A stretch of 64,000 nt of DNA. Origin: Wenzhouxiangella sp. XN24. Its GTDB lineage: Bacteria; Pseudomonadota; Gammaproteobacteria; Steroidobacterales; XN24. The translations under genes and the position numbers were made by a program. Positions 17,883-26,051 of this stretch are shown here, one piece after another. The notes beneath the pieces were generated by a model. The model had not been told where the DNA came from. It saw only the letters and a program-made list of their open reading frames with translations, and ran no database searches. The DNA lies in assembly GCF_011064545.1 (NCBI RefSeq), contig NZ_JAAMFG010000037.1, positions 1-64,000 of the forward strand. Direction: 5' to 3'. How positions within the stretch are numbered: the first letter of the stretch is position 1; the number at the start of each line of letters is the position of its first letter.

Positions 17883-19979
17883 TTAGCTCGCTTTGTCTTT
17901 GTCCTGGTCCAGGCGGGCGTCTCGCCCCCCGGTCTCGGAATCATTCAGCAATGGCTCGAACACGCGTTGCACGATGTCATCGAGGTGCGACCGCAAACCC
18001 TGCCGGACATCGCCCAGCTCGGCGCGCAAGCGTGCCGGCACCTGCTCCGCGGCCGCCAAAGCGGCCGCCAGCTCATCCTGCTTTTGACGCTCTGCCTCGA
18101 GGGTCTCGGCCAGTTGCTCATGCCTGCTGCGCTCGGCCTCCAGCGCTTTCGACAATTCCTCGTAGTTGGCGCGCTCGGCCTGCAGCGCTTTCGACAATTC
18201 CTCGTACCTGGCGCGCTCAGCCTGCAGCGCCTGGGCCAATTCCTCGTGCCTGCCGCGCTCGTCCTCGAGCGTCTGCGCCAGTTGTTCGTGACTGCCGCGC
18301 TCTGCTTCCAGCGTCGCCGCCAATTGTTCCTGCCCGCTGCGCTCCGCGTCCAGTGTTTCCGCAAGCTCCGCATACCGTTGCCGCTCAGCCTCCAGCAACT
18401 CGGCGAGCCGGGTGTTCTCCGTGTCGTCCACCTTGGTGGGCGCGACCTCCGCGGCGACCTCACGCTGCGCAAGGTCCGTGCAATCGACGCCGTAGACCAC
18501 GAAGCCCAGCCCGTCTCCGGCGGCGCCGCGCCGGGGCGAAACGACCCAGCGCATCAGCCGGCCGTCCTCGGCATGGACGTCGCGGACGGCCGATTCCCCG
18601 CCGGCCGCGATTGCCGCGAGTGCATCACCGACGGCCTCCGCATCCGGGCGCGGCAACACCTTGAGCACGTCGCGCCCACGCACCGGCGCACGTCCGAATG
18701 CCTCCGCATGATCATTGGCCGCCAGGACTTCGAAGTCGGGCGCGACCCGGAACATCGGACCACCGAGGGCGCCGAAATCGGCCTCCAGTTCGGCGGTCGC
18801 GGCCCTCAGTTCCGTCGTCGCCTGCTGCGCCTGGGTGATGTCTTCATGGCTGACGACCGCCCCGGCGATGCCGGGATTCAGCAGCGGGTTCACGGCGATC
18901 CGCCAGCGGCGTCCCGCGGCGTCGTACTCGATGCTGAAACGATCCACCACGCCGCCGAGGACCTGGCGCACGCCACGGCGCAACGCGGTGCAATCCAGGT
19001 CGCCGAATACCTCTGGATCTTCCGATTTCTCGATAAAACGGCGGCCGGGACCGAAAGCGCGGCCGGCGTGACAGGCGGGTTCCTCGAATGCCGTCCAGGC
19101 CTGGTTGCAATCGATGATCACGGCCGAGGAATCGAGCACGGCGCGCGCCACGCGGGCCGAATCGAAGACCGCGCGCAGGAAACGGCGGCCTTGTTCGGTC
19201 TCGCGGATCCGCTTCTGTTGCCGCTGCGCGTCGGCCAGCGTGCCCGCCGCCTGCAGGAGGCGGTTCTTGTCGTCGAACTGCGCGCGGCCGCGCACGGTGC
19301 ACCAGCGATAGGCGCCCCCGCCCACCTTGATGCGCGCGTCCAGCTGCCAGGGCTGGTCCGTCGCCAGGTGCTCGGCGACCTGGCGCAGCACCAGTTCCCG
19401 GTCATCAGGATGGACCCGCTCCCGCACGGCCTCCAGCGATTCGGCGCATTCCGGCGCCGGCAGCTGCCAGTCCGCGGGGTTCCTGGCGGCGAGCCAGACC
19501 TCGGACCCGCCCTGTTCGTAATGCCATGCGAGATCGCCCGTCGCGCCCAGGCTGGCAGCCACGCGCTGCTGGCGACGACGGGAGACGGTGTCGGCGCGGG
19601 CGCGCGCCACGGCGCTGTGCAGCCGATCGACGAGTCCCGCCGATTCGACGGCTTCGGGCCCGATTCGATCCTGGGCTCCGAGCGCGCGACAGGCGGCGGC
19701 GTCCGGCCCCGAACCCGCCGTGCCCAGCGCGACCACCGGCAGGTCAGGGGCGATACCGGCCAGGTCGGAAAGCAAGTGCAGGCCGTCACCCAGGCCCATG
19801 GCGAGATCCACCAGCGCGAGATCATAGCTGTCGGCCCCGAGACGCCGGCGCGCAGTGGCCAGGCTCTCGGCGCCTTCGATCATGATCAGCCCGGATTCCT
19901 CGCGCTGCAGGCCCTGGCCCACCCGGCGGATGACTTCCGGGTCGTCTGCAAGCAGCAGTATGCGCAGGGACTGGGACAT
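17883..19979 (-). CDS. REC-PAS-PAS-PAS protein with a repetitive coiled coil and no output domain
   Basis: 698 residues from the ATG at 19979; a longer frame adds 15 unlikely residues. A receiver-like domain comes first (LRILLLADDPE, VDLAMG near residue 60), followed by about three PAS domains (around 145-265, 270-390 and 400-500). Residues 524-635 form eight 14-residue repeats of the type ELAxTLEAERxxxE, a clear coiled coil, then a helical tail with QVPARLRAEL. No kinase, GGDEF, EAL or DNA-binding domain is present, so it probably signals by protein contact, most likely to the REC-EAL protein 3 bp downstream. Confidence 0.85.
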   Translation of the reverse strand: MSQSLRILLLADDPEVIRRVGQGLQREESGLIMIEGAESLATARRRLGADSYDLALVDLAMGLGDGLHLLSDLAGIAPDLPVVALGTAGSGPDAAACRALGAQDRIGPEAVESAGLVDRLHSAVARARADTVSRRRQQRVAASLGATGDLAWHYEQGGSEVWLAARNPADWQLPAPECAESLEAVRERVHPDDRELVLRQVAEHLATDQPWQLDARIKVGGGAYRWCTVRGRAQFDDKNRLLQAAGTLADAQRQQKRIRETEQGRRFLRAVFDSARVARAVLDSSAVIIDCNQAWTAFEEPACHAGRAFGPGRRFIEKSEDPEVFGDLDCTALRRGVRQVLGGVVDRFSIEYDAAGRRWRIAVNPLLNPGIAGAVVSHEDITQAQQATTELRAATAELEADFGALGGPMFRVAPDFEVLAANDHAEAFGRAPVRGRDVLKVLPRPDAEAVGDALAAIAAGGESAVRDVHAEDGRLMRWVVSPRRGAAGDGLGFVVYGVDCTDLAQREVAAEVAPTKVDDTENTRLAELLEAERQRYAELAETLDAERSGQEQLAATLEAERGSHEQLAQTLEDERGRHEELAQALQAERARYEELSKALQAERANYEELSKALEAERSRHEQLAETLEAERQKQDELAAALAAAEQVPARLRAELGDVRQGLRSHLDDIVQRVFEPLLNDSETGGRDARLDQDKDKAS
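18075..18410 (-). repeat. Eight in-frame 42-bp repeats coding for a coiled coil
   Basis: Eight consecutive 42-bp units encode 14-residue (two-heptad) repeats with the pattern (E/Q)L(A/S)xxL(E/Q)xERxxxx. The DNA copies are diverged but obviously related. Copy-number change would alter the coiled coil by exactly two heptads and keep both frame and phase. Confidence 0.85.
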
Positions 19980-20054
19980 CGCGGTCTGGCAATCCTTCGA
20001 CGGGTGGCACGGCGAAATTACCACGAACCCGGCCCCGCGTCCTTGCGCGGGGGC

Positions 20055-21035
20055 TCAGATCCCGGGCACGCCGAGGATAGTCGCCCCGTCGTCCCGCGGC
20101 CAGCGTTCCCGCGGGATTGCTGTCTGGAAGTCGTCCGGCTTGACCACCAGCAAGTCGCAAGGTAGCCGGTCCAGGACGCGCTCGGCCGTGCTGCCGATGA
20201 ATACGCGGCCGAAGGGATTGCGCGCGATGGCCCCCATCACGACCAGGTCCGCGGCCGTCTCGCTACAGTATTCCGGCAGCTCGATCTCCGGTCGGCCTTC
20301 GACGAGGGCGACCCGTGCGGGTGAGGCATCGACCGCGGCGAGCGCCGCGTAGACGGCTTCCCGGTGCCTTTGCTCCGTCTCGGGGTCGGCAAAGTCCGGC
20401 ATCAGCGGGTGCTCGGCCTCGCCGACGAAGGCGCGGAGTTTCCGCTGCCAGGCGTGAAAAGCGTGCAACGTGCCACCGGCACCTGCAGCGAACTGGCCGG
20501 CAAGCCGCAGGATGCCGGCGTCGAGCTCCTCCCGGCGGCCATGGCGCTGCGTCGGGTCGATCGACGCGACGATCACGGGAGAATCGCGCCACGGCTTCCC
20601 GTGCGTGAGCAACACCGGCGAGGGACAATGACGCACCAGTTGCCAGTGGGCCGCGGACAGTGCCCCGCCACGGGGATCGTCCTGTCCCGGCAGCGCGACG
20701 ACCAGCAGGTTCGCGGCGCGCTCCAGTACGCGGCGAATCAGGGCTTCCTCGAACGGGTGGTCCCAGACGGCGTGCGCCTCGACGTGGCCGGCGAAGCCGA
20801 GTTCCGGCGCGGCGGCCAGCAAACGCTCGACATTCCGCGCGCAGAGCGAGTCGCGCGCATGCTCCATGCTTTCCCGGGTCGCGAAATGCGCCAGCGACAC
20901 GTGGGGATTGTAGACGGGACTGAACAACTCCAGCGCGGCGCCGAGTTGCCCGGCGAGGCGTGCGCCGACCTGTGCCGCGGCCAGCGATGTGGCGCGCGGA
21001 TCGACACCCACCAGGATTCGTCCGAAGTTGCTCAT
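20055..21035 (-). CDS. Tandem universal stress protein (UspE-like)
   Basis: 326 residues from the ATG at 21035, forming two UspA domains (about 1-150 and 155-310). The second carries the ATP-binding type motif G-x2-G-x9-G-S/T in MGAIARNPFGRVFIGSTAERVL (read as MGAIARNP and FGRVFIGSTAERVL), so this half may bind nucleotide. The first half lacks a clear copy. The double-domain layout matches UspE, linked to stress survival and cell interactions. The gene is divergent from the FixL-like kinase with about 135 bp between starts. Tandem Usp genes often belong to oxygen-limitation regulons, which fits the neighbours, but no FNR-type box is visible in this gap. Confidence 0.9.
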   Translation of the reverse strand: MSNFGRILVGVDPRATSLAAAQVGARLAGQLGAALELFSPVYNPHVSLAHFATRESMEHARDSLCARNVERLLAAAPELGFAGHVEAHAVWDHPFEEALIRRVLERAANLLVVALPGQDDPRGGALSAAHWQLVRHCPSPVLLTHGKPWRDSPVIVASIDPTQRHGRREELDAGILRLAGQFAAGAGGTLHAFHAWQRKLRAFVGEAEHPLMPDFADPETEQRHREAVYAALAAVDASPARVALVEGRPEIELPEYCSETAADLVVMGAIARNPFGRVFIGSTAERVLDRLPCDLLVVKPDDFQTAIPRERWPRDDGATILGVPGI

Positions 21036-21170
21036 GATGCCTTGCCGGCTGCCCTGCCCGCGACACGCGGGATGCGTCGGGCATGTCCCTACGGTTATTC
21101 TAGTCGGGCATTTGCAGACCGGCCACGCGCCCGGCCCAGCCGGGGCCCGCCAAAGGAACACCCCGAGCCG

Positions 21171-23498
21171 ATGGATACTTCCGACACGATGCCGGCCACC
21201 GCCCCGCCCGAACAAAGCCGGCGCGCCCAGAGCAAGCTGGCGGCATTGCTGAACGCGACGCCCGATGCCGTGATCCTGATCGACGGCAACGGCATCATCG
21301 AGTCCTTCAACCCGGGCGCAGAACGGATCTTCGGCTACAGTGCGAAGGAAATCGTCGGCCAGAACGTCGCCATGCTGATGCCGTTGCCGGTCCGCTCCGG
21401 GCACGACGGCTATATCCAGCGCTACCAGCGGACCGGCGAGGCGCGCTTCATGCTGGCGCCGCGCGAGGTCGAGGCCTGTCGCAAGGACGGCTCGCTGTTT
21501 CCGGCCGAAGTCTCCGTGGGCCAGGTGGACGGCGCGGAATTGTCGAGCTTTATCGGCATCATCCGCGACATCAGCGAGCGGGTCGCCGCCGAGGCGCGGC
21601 TGCACCAGGTCGAAGCCAACCTCCTCACCGCCCAGTCGCTGGCACACGTGGGCAGCTTCGAAGGCGACTGGCCGGCCTCGGGCGCCAACTTCTGGTCCGA
21701 CGAATTCTTCCGCATCGCGGGGCTCAGTCCCGACCAGGCCCCCATGAGCCAGGCGGACTTCGTCGCCCGCTTCGCGCATCCCGACGATCGCCCGCACGTC
21801 GAAGCACGCCTGGCGGAAGATGCATCAAAGTCCTCCGGCGGCGGGGAACTCGAGTACCGGATCATCCGGCCGGACGGGACCATCCGCCATATCCAGACGA
21901 TCTACCAGATCGTCGCCAACCCGATCACCGGCAAGCGGCGGATCGAAGGCACGATACTCGACCAGACCTTCCGGCGGCACGCCGAGGAAGCGCTGCGGCG
22001 GGAGCGCGATCGCGCCCAGCGTTATCTCGACCTGGTGAACGTCATGATCATCGCCGTGAACCGTGCCGGGCGGATCACGCTGGTGAATCGCAAGGCCTGC
22101 GAGCTCTTCGGCACGCCGGAACACGAACTGATCGGCAAGGACTTTTTTGCCGCCTGCCAGCCGCCGGGTTTTGCCGGACGCTCGAGAATCCTCTTCGAGG
22201 AGGCGCTGGCCGGGCGCGAATCCAGTTTCAGCCTGCTGGAAGGCCCGGTCCTGACGCGCGACGGCCATACGCGACGGGTTTTCTGGCGAAACCAGTTCCT
22301 GCGCGATGACACCGGCTCCATCAACGGCGTGCTGAGCGCCGGCGAGGATGTCACTGAGCAGCGCGAGACCGAGGCCCAGCTCCGCCAGGCGGAGGAGGAA
22401 CTGCGGCTGATTTTCCGCCGGGCCCCGGTCGGCATGGCGACGCTCTCGGCCGCGCACGAAATCGACGGGCATTACCTGACCGTGAACCAGGCGCTGTGCA
22501 ACATGCTGGGCTACACGGAAAGCGAGCTGCTGGCCCGCTCGGTGCGCGACGTGACGCCGCCCGATGACATTCCCGATACGTTGCGCCAGTTCCGCACGCT
22601 GTTCGGCGGCGCCGATACCGTCAAGTACGAAAAGCGCTTCATCCACAAGAATGGCTCGATCGTCCACGCGCTCGTCCACCTCAGCGTCATCCTCGACCAC
22701 GAGGGGCGCCCGATGCTCATCATCAGCCAGATCCTGGACCGCACCGACGTGGTGCTGGCCGAAATGGAGGCCCGCAAGCAGCGCGAACGGCTCGCCCACG
22801 TGGCGCGGCTCGGGACCCTCGGCGAGATGGCGGCGGGGATCGCGCATGAGCTCAATCAGCCGCTCGCCGCCATCGCGAACTACACGCAGGCCTGCCAGCG
22901 CCTGCTGGCGGCGGGGCAGATGGAAGCGGACGAACTCGGCGAGGTCCTGGGCCGGGTCACCGGGCAGGCGCGCCGCGCAGGCGACGTCATCCACCGGCTG
23001 CGCGCTTTCGTGCGCCGCCACACGCCCGACCGCAGGCACCGTGACGCCAACGAACTGATCGTCGAGATCCTGCCGCTGGTGGAAATGGACTGCCGCTCCC
23101 ACGAGGTCGATCTGAAACTCCAGTTCCAGTCCGACCTGCCCAGGGTGCAGGTGGACGGCATCCAGCTCCAGCAGGTTCTCCTGAACCTGACGCGCAACGC
23201 CGTCGAGGCGATGAACGCCTGCGAGCCGGAGTCCCGGCGACTCGTCATCCGCACGGAGGCGCTCAGCGAAGACGAAGTGGAACTGGCGGTCGAAGATGCG
23301 GGCCCCGGCGTCCCCGACAGCCTGCTCGAACAGCTTTTCGAGCCGTTTTTCACCACGAAACCGGAAGGAATGGGGCTGGGGCTGTCGTTGAGCCGCTCGA
23401 TCATAGAGGCACACGGCGGCATACTGAGATACGATTCGGGCGCCGAGCTCGGCAGTGTATTCAGGATCAGGCTCCCCACGGCCCCCGAGGAGGAATAA
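21171..23498 (+). CDS. FixL-like sensor histidine kinase with four PAS domains and a probable haem-binding first PAS
   Basis: 775 residues. The first PAS (about 22-140) resembles FixL: FGYSAKEIVGQNVAMLMP, then RSGHDGYIQRY. His78 aligns with the FixL haem ligand (Bradyrhizobium His200), Arg84 with Arg206 and Arg98 with Arg220; the FixL His214 position is Arg92. Three further PAS/PAC units follow (about 150-275, 285-400, 405-530). The kinase core shows the phospho-His559 (GIAHELNQPLAAI), N box NLTRNAVEAM, DAGPGVP and FEPFFTTKPEGMGLGL. No membrane segment is seen, so it is cytoplasmic. The stop overlaps the FixJ-like start by one base (TAATG). Confidence 0.93.
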   Translation: MDTSDTMPATAPPEQSRRAQSKLAALLNATPDAVILIDGNGIIESFNPGAERIFGYSAKEIVGQNVAMLMPLPVRSGHDGYIQRYQRTGEARFMLAPREVEACRKDGSLFPAEVSVGQVDGAELSSFIGIIRDISERVAAEARLHQVEANLLTAQSLAHVGSFEGDWPASGANFWSDEFFRIAGLSPDQAPMSQADFVARFAHPDDRPHVEARLAEDASKSSGGGELEYRIIRPDGTIRHIQTIYQIVANPITGKRRIEGTILDQTFRRHAEEALRRERDRAQRYLDLVNVMIIAVNRAGRITLVNRKACELFGTPEHELIGKDFFAACQPPGFAGRSRILFEEALAGRESSFSLLEGPVLTRDGHTRRVFWRNQFLRDDTGSINGVLSAGEDVTEQRETEAQLRQAEEELRLIFRRAPVGMATLSAAHEIDGHYLTVNQALCNMLGYTESELLARSVRDVTPPDDIPDTLRQFRTLFGGADTVKYEKRFIHKNGSIVHALVHLSVILDHEGRPMLIISQILDRTDVVLAEMEARKQRERLAHVARLGTLGEMAAGIAHELNQPLAAIANYTQACQRLLAAGQMEADELGEVLGRVTGQARRAGDVIHRLRAFVRRHTPDRRHRDANELIVEILPLVEMDCRSHEVDLKLQFQSDLPRVQVDGIQLQQVLLNLTRNAVEAMNACEPESRRLVIRTEALSEDEVELAVEDAGPGVPDSLLEQLFEPFFTTKPEGMGLGLSLSRSIIEAHGGILRYDSGAELGSVFRIRLPTAPEEE

Positions 23499-24121
23499 TG
23501 GCGACAAGCGAGGCCACAGTATTCATCGTTGACGACGACGAGGCAGTCCGCGACTCCCTGGGGCTGCTGCTGCGCTCCGCCGGCTACCGGGCGCGTTGCT
23601 ACGGCAGCGCCAAGGACTTCCTGAAGGCCTTCGACCCCCGCGACTACGGTTGCCTGGTGCTGGATATCCGCATGCCCGGCATGACGGGCCTGGAACTCCA
23701 GAAACACCTCACCGAGATCGGCTGCACGATTCCGATCGTGTTCATCACCGGCCACGGCGATATCCCGATGGCCGTGGAGGCGGTGCGGCTCGGCGCCGTG
23801 GACTTCCTGCAGAAGCCCTTCCGCGACCAGGAGCTGGTGGACCGGATCAACGACGCGATGAAGCAGGCCGCGCAGCAGCGCGAAGGCCAGCTCGAGCGGC
23901 TCGAGATCCTCGATCGCGTGGACAGCCTGACCGCGCGTGAAAAGCAGGTGATGGGCCAGGTCGTCCTCGGCAAGGCCAACAAGGTCATCGCCGGCGACCT
24001 CGGCGTGAGCCAGCGCACGGTGGAGATCCACCGCGCCCGCGTGATGGAAAAAATGCAGGCCAACTCCCTGGCCCACCTCGTCCGGATGGTCATGGTGGCG
24101 GAGAATCAGCCAGGCGCCTGA
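23498..24121 (+). CDS. FixJ-family response regulator
   Basis: 207 residues. The receiver (about 1-125) holds the acidic pocket DDDEAVRDS, phosphoacceptor Asp56 (LVLDIRMPGMTG), FITGHGD and KPF. A LuxR/GerE helix-turn-helix follows (LTAREKQVMGQVVLGKANKVIAGDLG, read as LTAREKQVMGQVV and KANKVIAGDLGVSQRTVEIH). It is the obvious partner of the kinase whose stop overlaps its start. In rhizobia FixJ activates fixK, whose product binds TTGAT-N4-ATCAA boxes; a box of that type lies 1.9 kb downstream at 26004. No fixK gene is in the window. Confidence 0.95.
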   Translation: MATSEATVFIVDDDEAVRDSLGLLLRSAGYRARCYGSAKDFLKAFDPRDYGCLVLDIRMPGMTGLELQKHLTEIGCTIPIVFITGHGDIPMAVEAVRLGAVDFLQKPFRDQELVDRINDAMKQAAQQREGQLERLEILDRVDSLTAREKQVMGQVVLGKANKVIAGDLGVSQRTVEIHRARVMEKMQANSLAHLVRMVMVAENQPGA

Positions 24122-24154
24122 ACCGGCGGCTTAGGTAGATGTTCGTATTTCATT

Positions 24155-24220
24155 GCCCGGAGCGAGTTTCAATACTCGCAGGGTAAGAAAAAGAACATGA
24201 CTAAGAACGTCGCTCCGGGC
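24155..24220 (+). promoter_or_regulatory. Long inverted repeat between the FixJ-like and pseudo-receiver genes
   Basis: GCCCGGAGCGA (24155-24165) and TCGCTCCGGGC (24210-24220) form a perfect 11-bp inverted repeat around a 44-base loop, which itself holds a small CGAGT/ACTCG hairpin (24163-24178). It could be an RNA structure in the leader of the gene at 24259, an attenuator after the FixJ-like gene, or a spaced protein-binding site. No T-tract follows, so a simple terminator is unlikely. Confidence 0.5.
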
Positions 24221-24258
24221 CGGAGCGGCAGTGCCCCACGCCTTGCCGGTTCGAAACT

Positions 24259-24663
24259 ATGGCCCCAGTCCCTGAAAGCAGCGCTGAGGCACACCAGGCG
24301 ACCATTTGTGTCGTGGAAGGCGATGCCCGAGAGCGGGACGCGCTGGTCCAACTGTTGAGCCACCTGCAGCATGACGTCGATGCCTTTGACTCGGCGGAAG
24401 CGCTGCTGGCTGCGATCGACGAGAAACAGGCGCAGGTCCTTGTGACCGGCCTCGAGCTGCCGGGCATGAACGGTATCGAGCTGCTTCGCGAACTGCGCAA
24501 GCAGGGACGCCAGGTGCCCACGATCGTGCTGGCCGGCGAATCCGACGTGGCCACCGCAGTGGACGCCATCCGGGCCGGGGCGATGGATTTCATCCAGAAA
24601 CCGGTCATCGAGCGGATCGTGCTGCGGCGCGTGCGCGACGCCCTGGCCCAACCGGTGGCCTAG
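24259..24663 (+). CDS. Stand-alone pseudo-receiver protein
   Basis: 134 residues covering one receiver fold and nothing else. It is closest to the FixJ-type receiver beside it (ELPGMNGIELLRELRKQG, AIRAGAMDFIQKPV). The phosphorylation site is lost: the position of the acceptor Asp is Gly64 (VLVTGLELPG), and the usual acidic DD pocket reads EGD. It therefore should not be phosphorylated by the neighbouring kinase and may act as a constitutive or ligand-controlled binding partner. The ATG at 24259 gives a complete domain. It lies 137 bp after the FixJ-like gene, with a long inverted repeat between them. Confidence 0.85.
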   Translation: MAPVPESSAEAHQATICVVEGDARERDALVQLLSHLQHDVDAFDSAEALLAAIDEKQAQVLVTGLELPGMNGIELLRELRKQGRQVPTIVLAGESDVATAVDAIRAGAMDFIQKPVIERIVLRRVRDALAQPVA

Positions 24664-24801
24664 TCCTCGACCCCGGCCCGCAGGAGGGCCGCTGCGCCGC
24701 AGCAAAACCCGTCGAATCAACCGCTCGCCGTCAACTTGTGACGCAGTTCCCGCCCCGCAGACGAGTACCCGTCTAGTCTGCACGAAAGCGGCGGACGGAC
24801 C

Positions 24802-25935
24802 ATGCGAACCCTACTCAAACTCATTGTTTTCGTGATTCTCGTCGGCGTGCTGGCGCTCGGCGGACTGCGCCTGTATTTCGGCGGCGGCGCACCGTATCCC
24901 GCGCTGGTAGGTTCGCCGATCGTCGCCGAAGGCGGCCTCGAGACGGTGTTGTCTCATCCGGAACCCATCGGCAACGTCGCCGTCAGCGCCGCTGGAAGGG
25001 TGTTTTTCACCGTCCACCCCGAGGGACAACCGACCGGGCCGACGCTGCTCGAATGGCGCAACGGCCGGGCGGAACCCTATCCCGCGGCGGATCTCAACGA
25101 AGCCCTGCTGGAAACTCCCCTGGGCCTCGTGGTCGATCGCTTCGAGCGCCTCTGGGTCATCGATTCGGGAACCCACGGCCTGGGCCGACCAAGAATCGTC
25201 GCGATCGATCTCACGACCGATAGGGTCGTGCATGAACACGTGTTCTCGCGAGAGGTCGCCCCCCGCGGCTCGTTCCTGCAGGACCTGCAGGTCGATCCGG
25301 CGGGACGCATGATCTACATCGCCGACACGAGCTTCTGGCGCAAGTCGCCGGCCCTGCTCGTGTACGACAGCGCGACGCGGCGCACGCGTCGCGTGCTGGA
25401 AGCGCACGCATCGACCCTCCCGCAGGACTGGACCATCCGCACGCCCATCCGCGAGATGAAGTTCCTCGGCGGCGCAGTGACGATGAAACCCGGACTGGAC
25501 GGAATCGCGGTGGATCCGACCGGGCAATGGCTGGTGTTCGGCGCCATGGCGCACGACACGATGTACCGGATCCCGACCAGTGCGCTGGCAGATGAAGCAC
25601 TGTCCGACAGTGACCTCGCCCAACGGCTCGAAGCCCTCGGCAAGAAGCCGTTGAGCGACGGCTTGTCCGCGGATCTGTCGGGGAACGTCTACATCACGGA
25701 CGTGGAACACGGCGCCGTATTGCGCATGGCGCCCGGCGGCGGCCTCACGACCATCGTGCGCTCGCCGCGAATCCGCTGGGCCGACGGCCTTTCATTCGGC
25801 CCGGACGGCTGGCTGTATCTGGCCGACAGCGCACTGCCCCAGGTCGTGCTGCGCCCGCGCGGACACATCCGCGAACATGGCCCGTATCACGTGTACCGGT
25901 TCCGGCCGGGCACGACGGGTGTGCCCGGGCACTGA
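24802..25935 (+). CDS. Membrane-anchored SMP-30/Yellow-type beta-propeller protein
   Basis: 377 residues. An N-terminal membrane anchor or uncleaved signal (about 5-28) is followed by a six-bladed propeller with repeated NVAVSAAGRVFFT, LWVIDSGTHG, VDPAGRMIYIADTS, VDPTGQWLVFG, DLSGNVYITDVEHG and FGPDGWLYLADSA blades. LWVIDSG is the mark of the Yellow/major-royal-jelly group in the same superfamily as gluconolactonase-like hydrolases. Substrate unknown; the enzyme may act on a sugar lactone or may only bind ligand. A GGCGGACGG stretch precedes the ATG. The stop is followed by a short direct repeat and the small-RNA region. Confidence 0.85.
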   Translation: MRTLLKLIVFVILVGVLALGGLRLYFGGGAPYPALVGSPIVAEGGLETVLSHPEPIGNVAVSAAGRVFFTVHPEGQPTGPTLLEWRNGRAEPYPAADLNEALLETPLGLVVDRFERLWVIDSGTHGLGRPRIVAIDLTTDRVVHEHVFSREVAPRGSFLQDLQVDPAGRMIYIADTSFWRKSPALLVYDSATRRTRRVLEAHASTLPQDWTIRTPIREMKFLGGAVTMKPGLDGIAVDPTGQWLVFGAMAHDTMYRIPTSALADEALSDSDLAQRLEALGKKPLSDGLSADLSGNVYITDVEHGAVLRMAPGGGLTTIVRSPRIRWADGLSFGPDGWLYLADSALPQVVLRPRGHIREHGPYHVYRFRPGTTGVPGH

Positions 25936-25970
25936 CGCGTTCCTGGACGATGCGGACGCGTTCCTGGATG
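25934..25970 (+). repeat. Short 21-bp-period direct repeat
   Basis: GACGCGTTCCTGGA occurs at 25934-25947 and again at 25955-25968, period 21 bp, starting inside the stop codon of the propeller gene. Two copies only; function unknown. Confidence 0.7.
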
Positions 25971-26003
25971 ACTCTAGGGACATTCCGCAGGCAAGCCCGA
26001 AAC

Positions 26004-26045
26004 TTGATCCTGGTCAATAAAACCGGTCGCCGGCAGGCATATAAA
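26004..26045 (+). promoter_or_regulatory. FNR/Anr/FixK-type box and -10 element (class II promoter)
   Basis: TTGATCCTGGTCAA at 26004-26017 matches nine of ten fixed bases of TTGAT-N4-ATCAA. TATAAA at 26040-26045 is a good -10 element. A start seven bases after it (about 26052) places the box centre (26010.5) at -41.5, the standard class II position for FNR and CRP-family activators. No good -35 hexamer is present, as expected for an activator-dependent promoter. Confidence 0.65.
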
Positions 26046-26051
26046 TGTACC

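Noticed and set aside
15261-20165. Very long plus-strand open frame (over 1600 codons)
   Set aside because: It lies opposite four well-supported minus-strand genes; its His/Arg/Gln-rich translation is the usual antisense product of GC-rich coding DNA.
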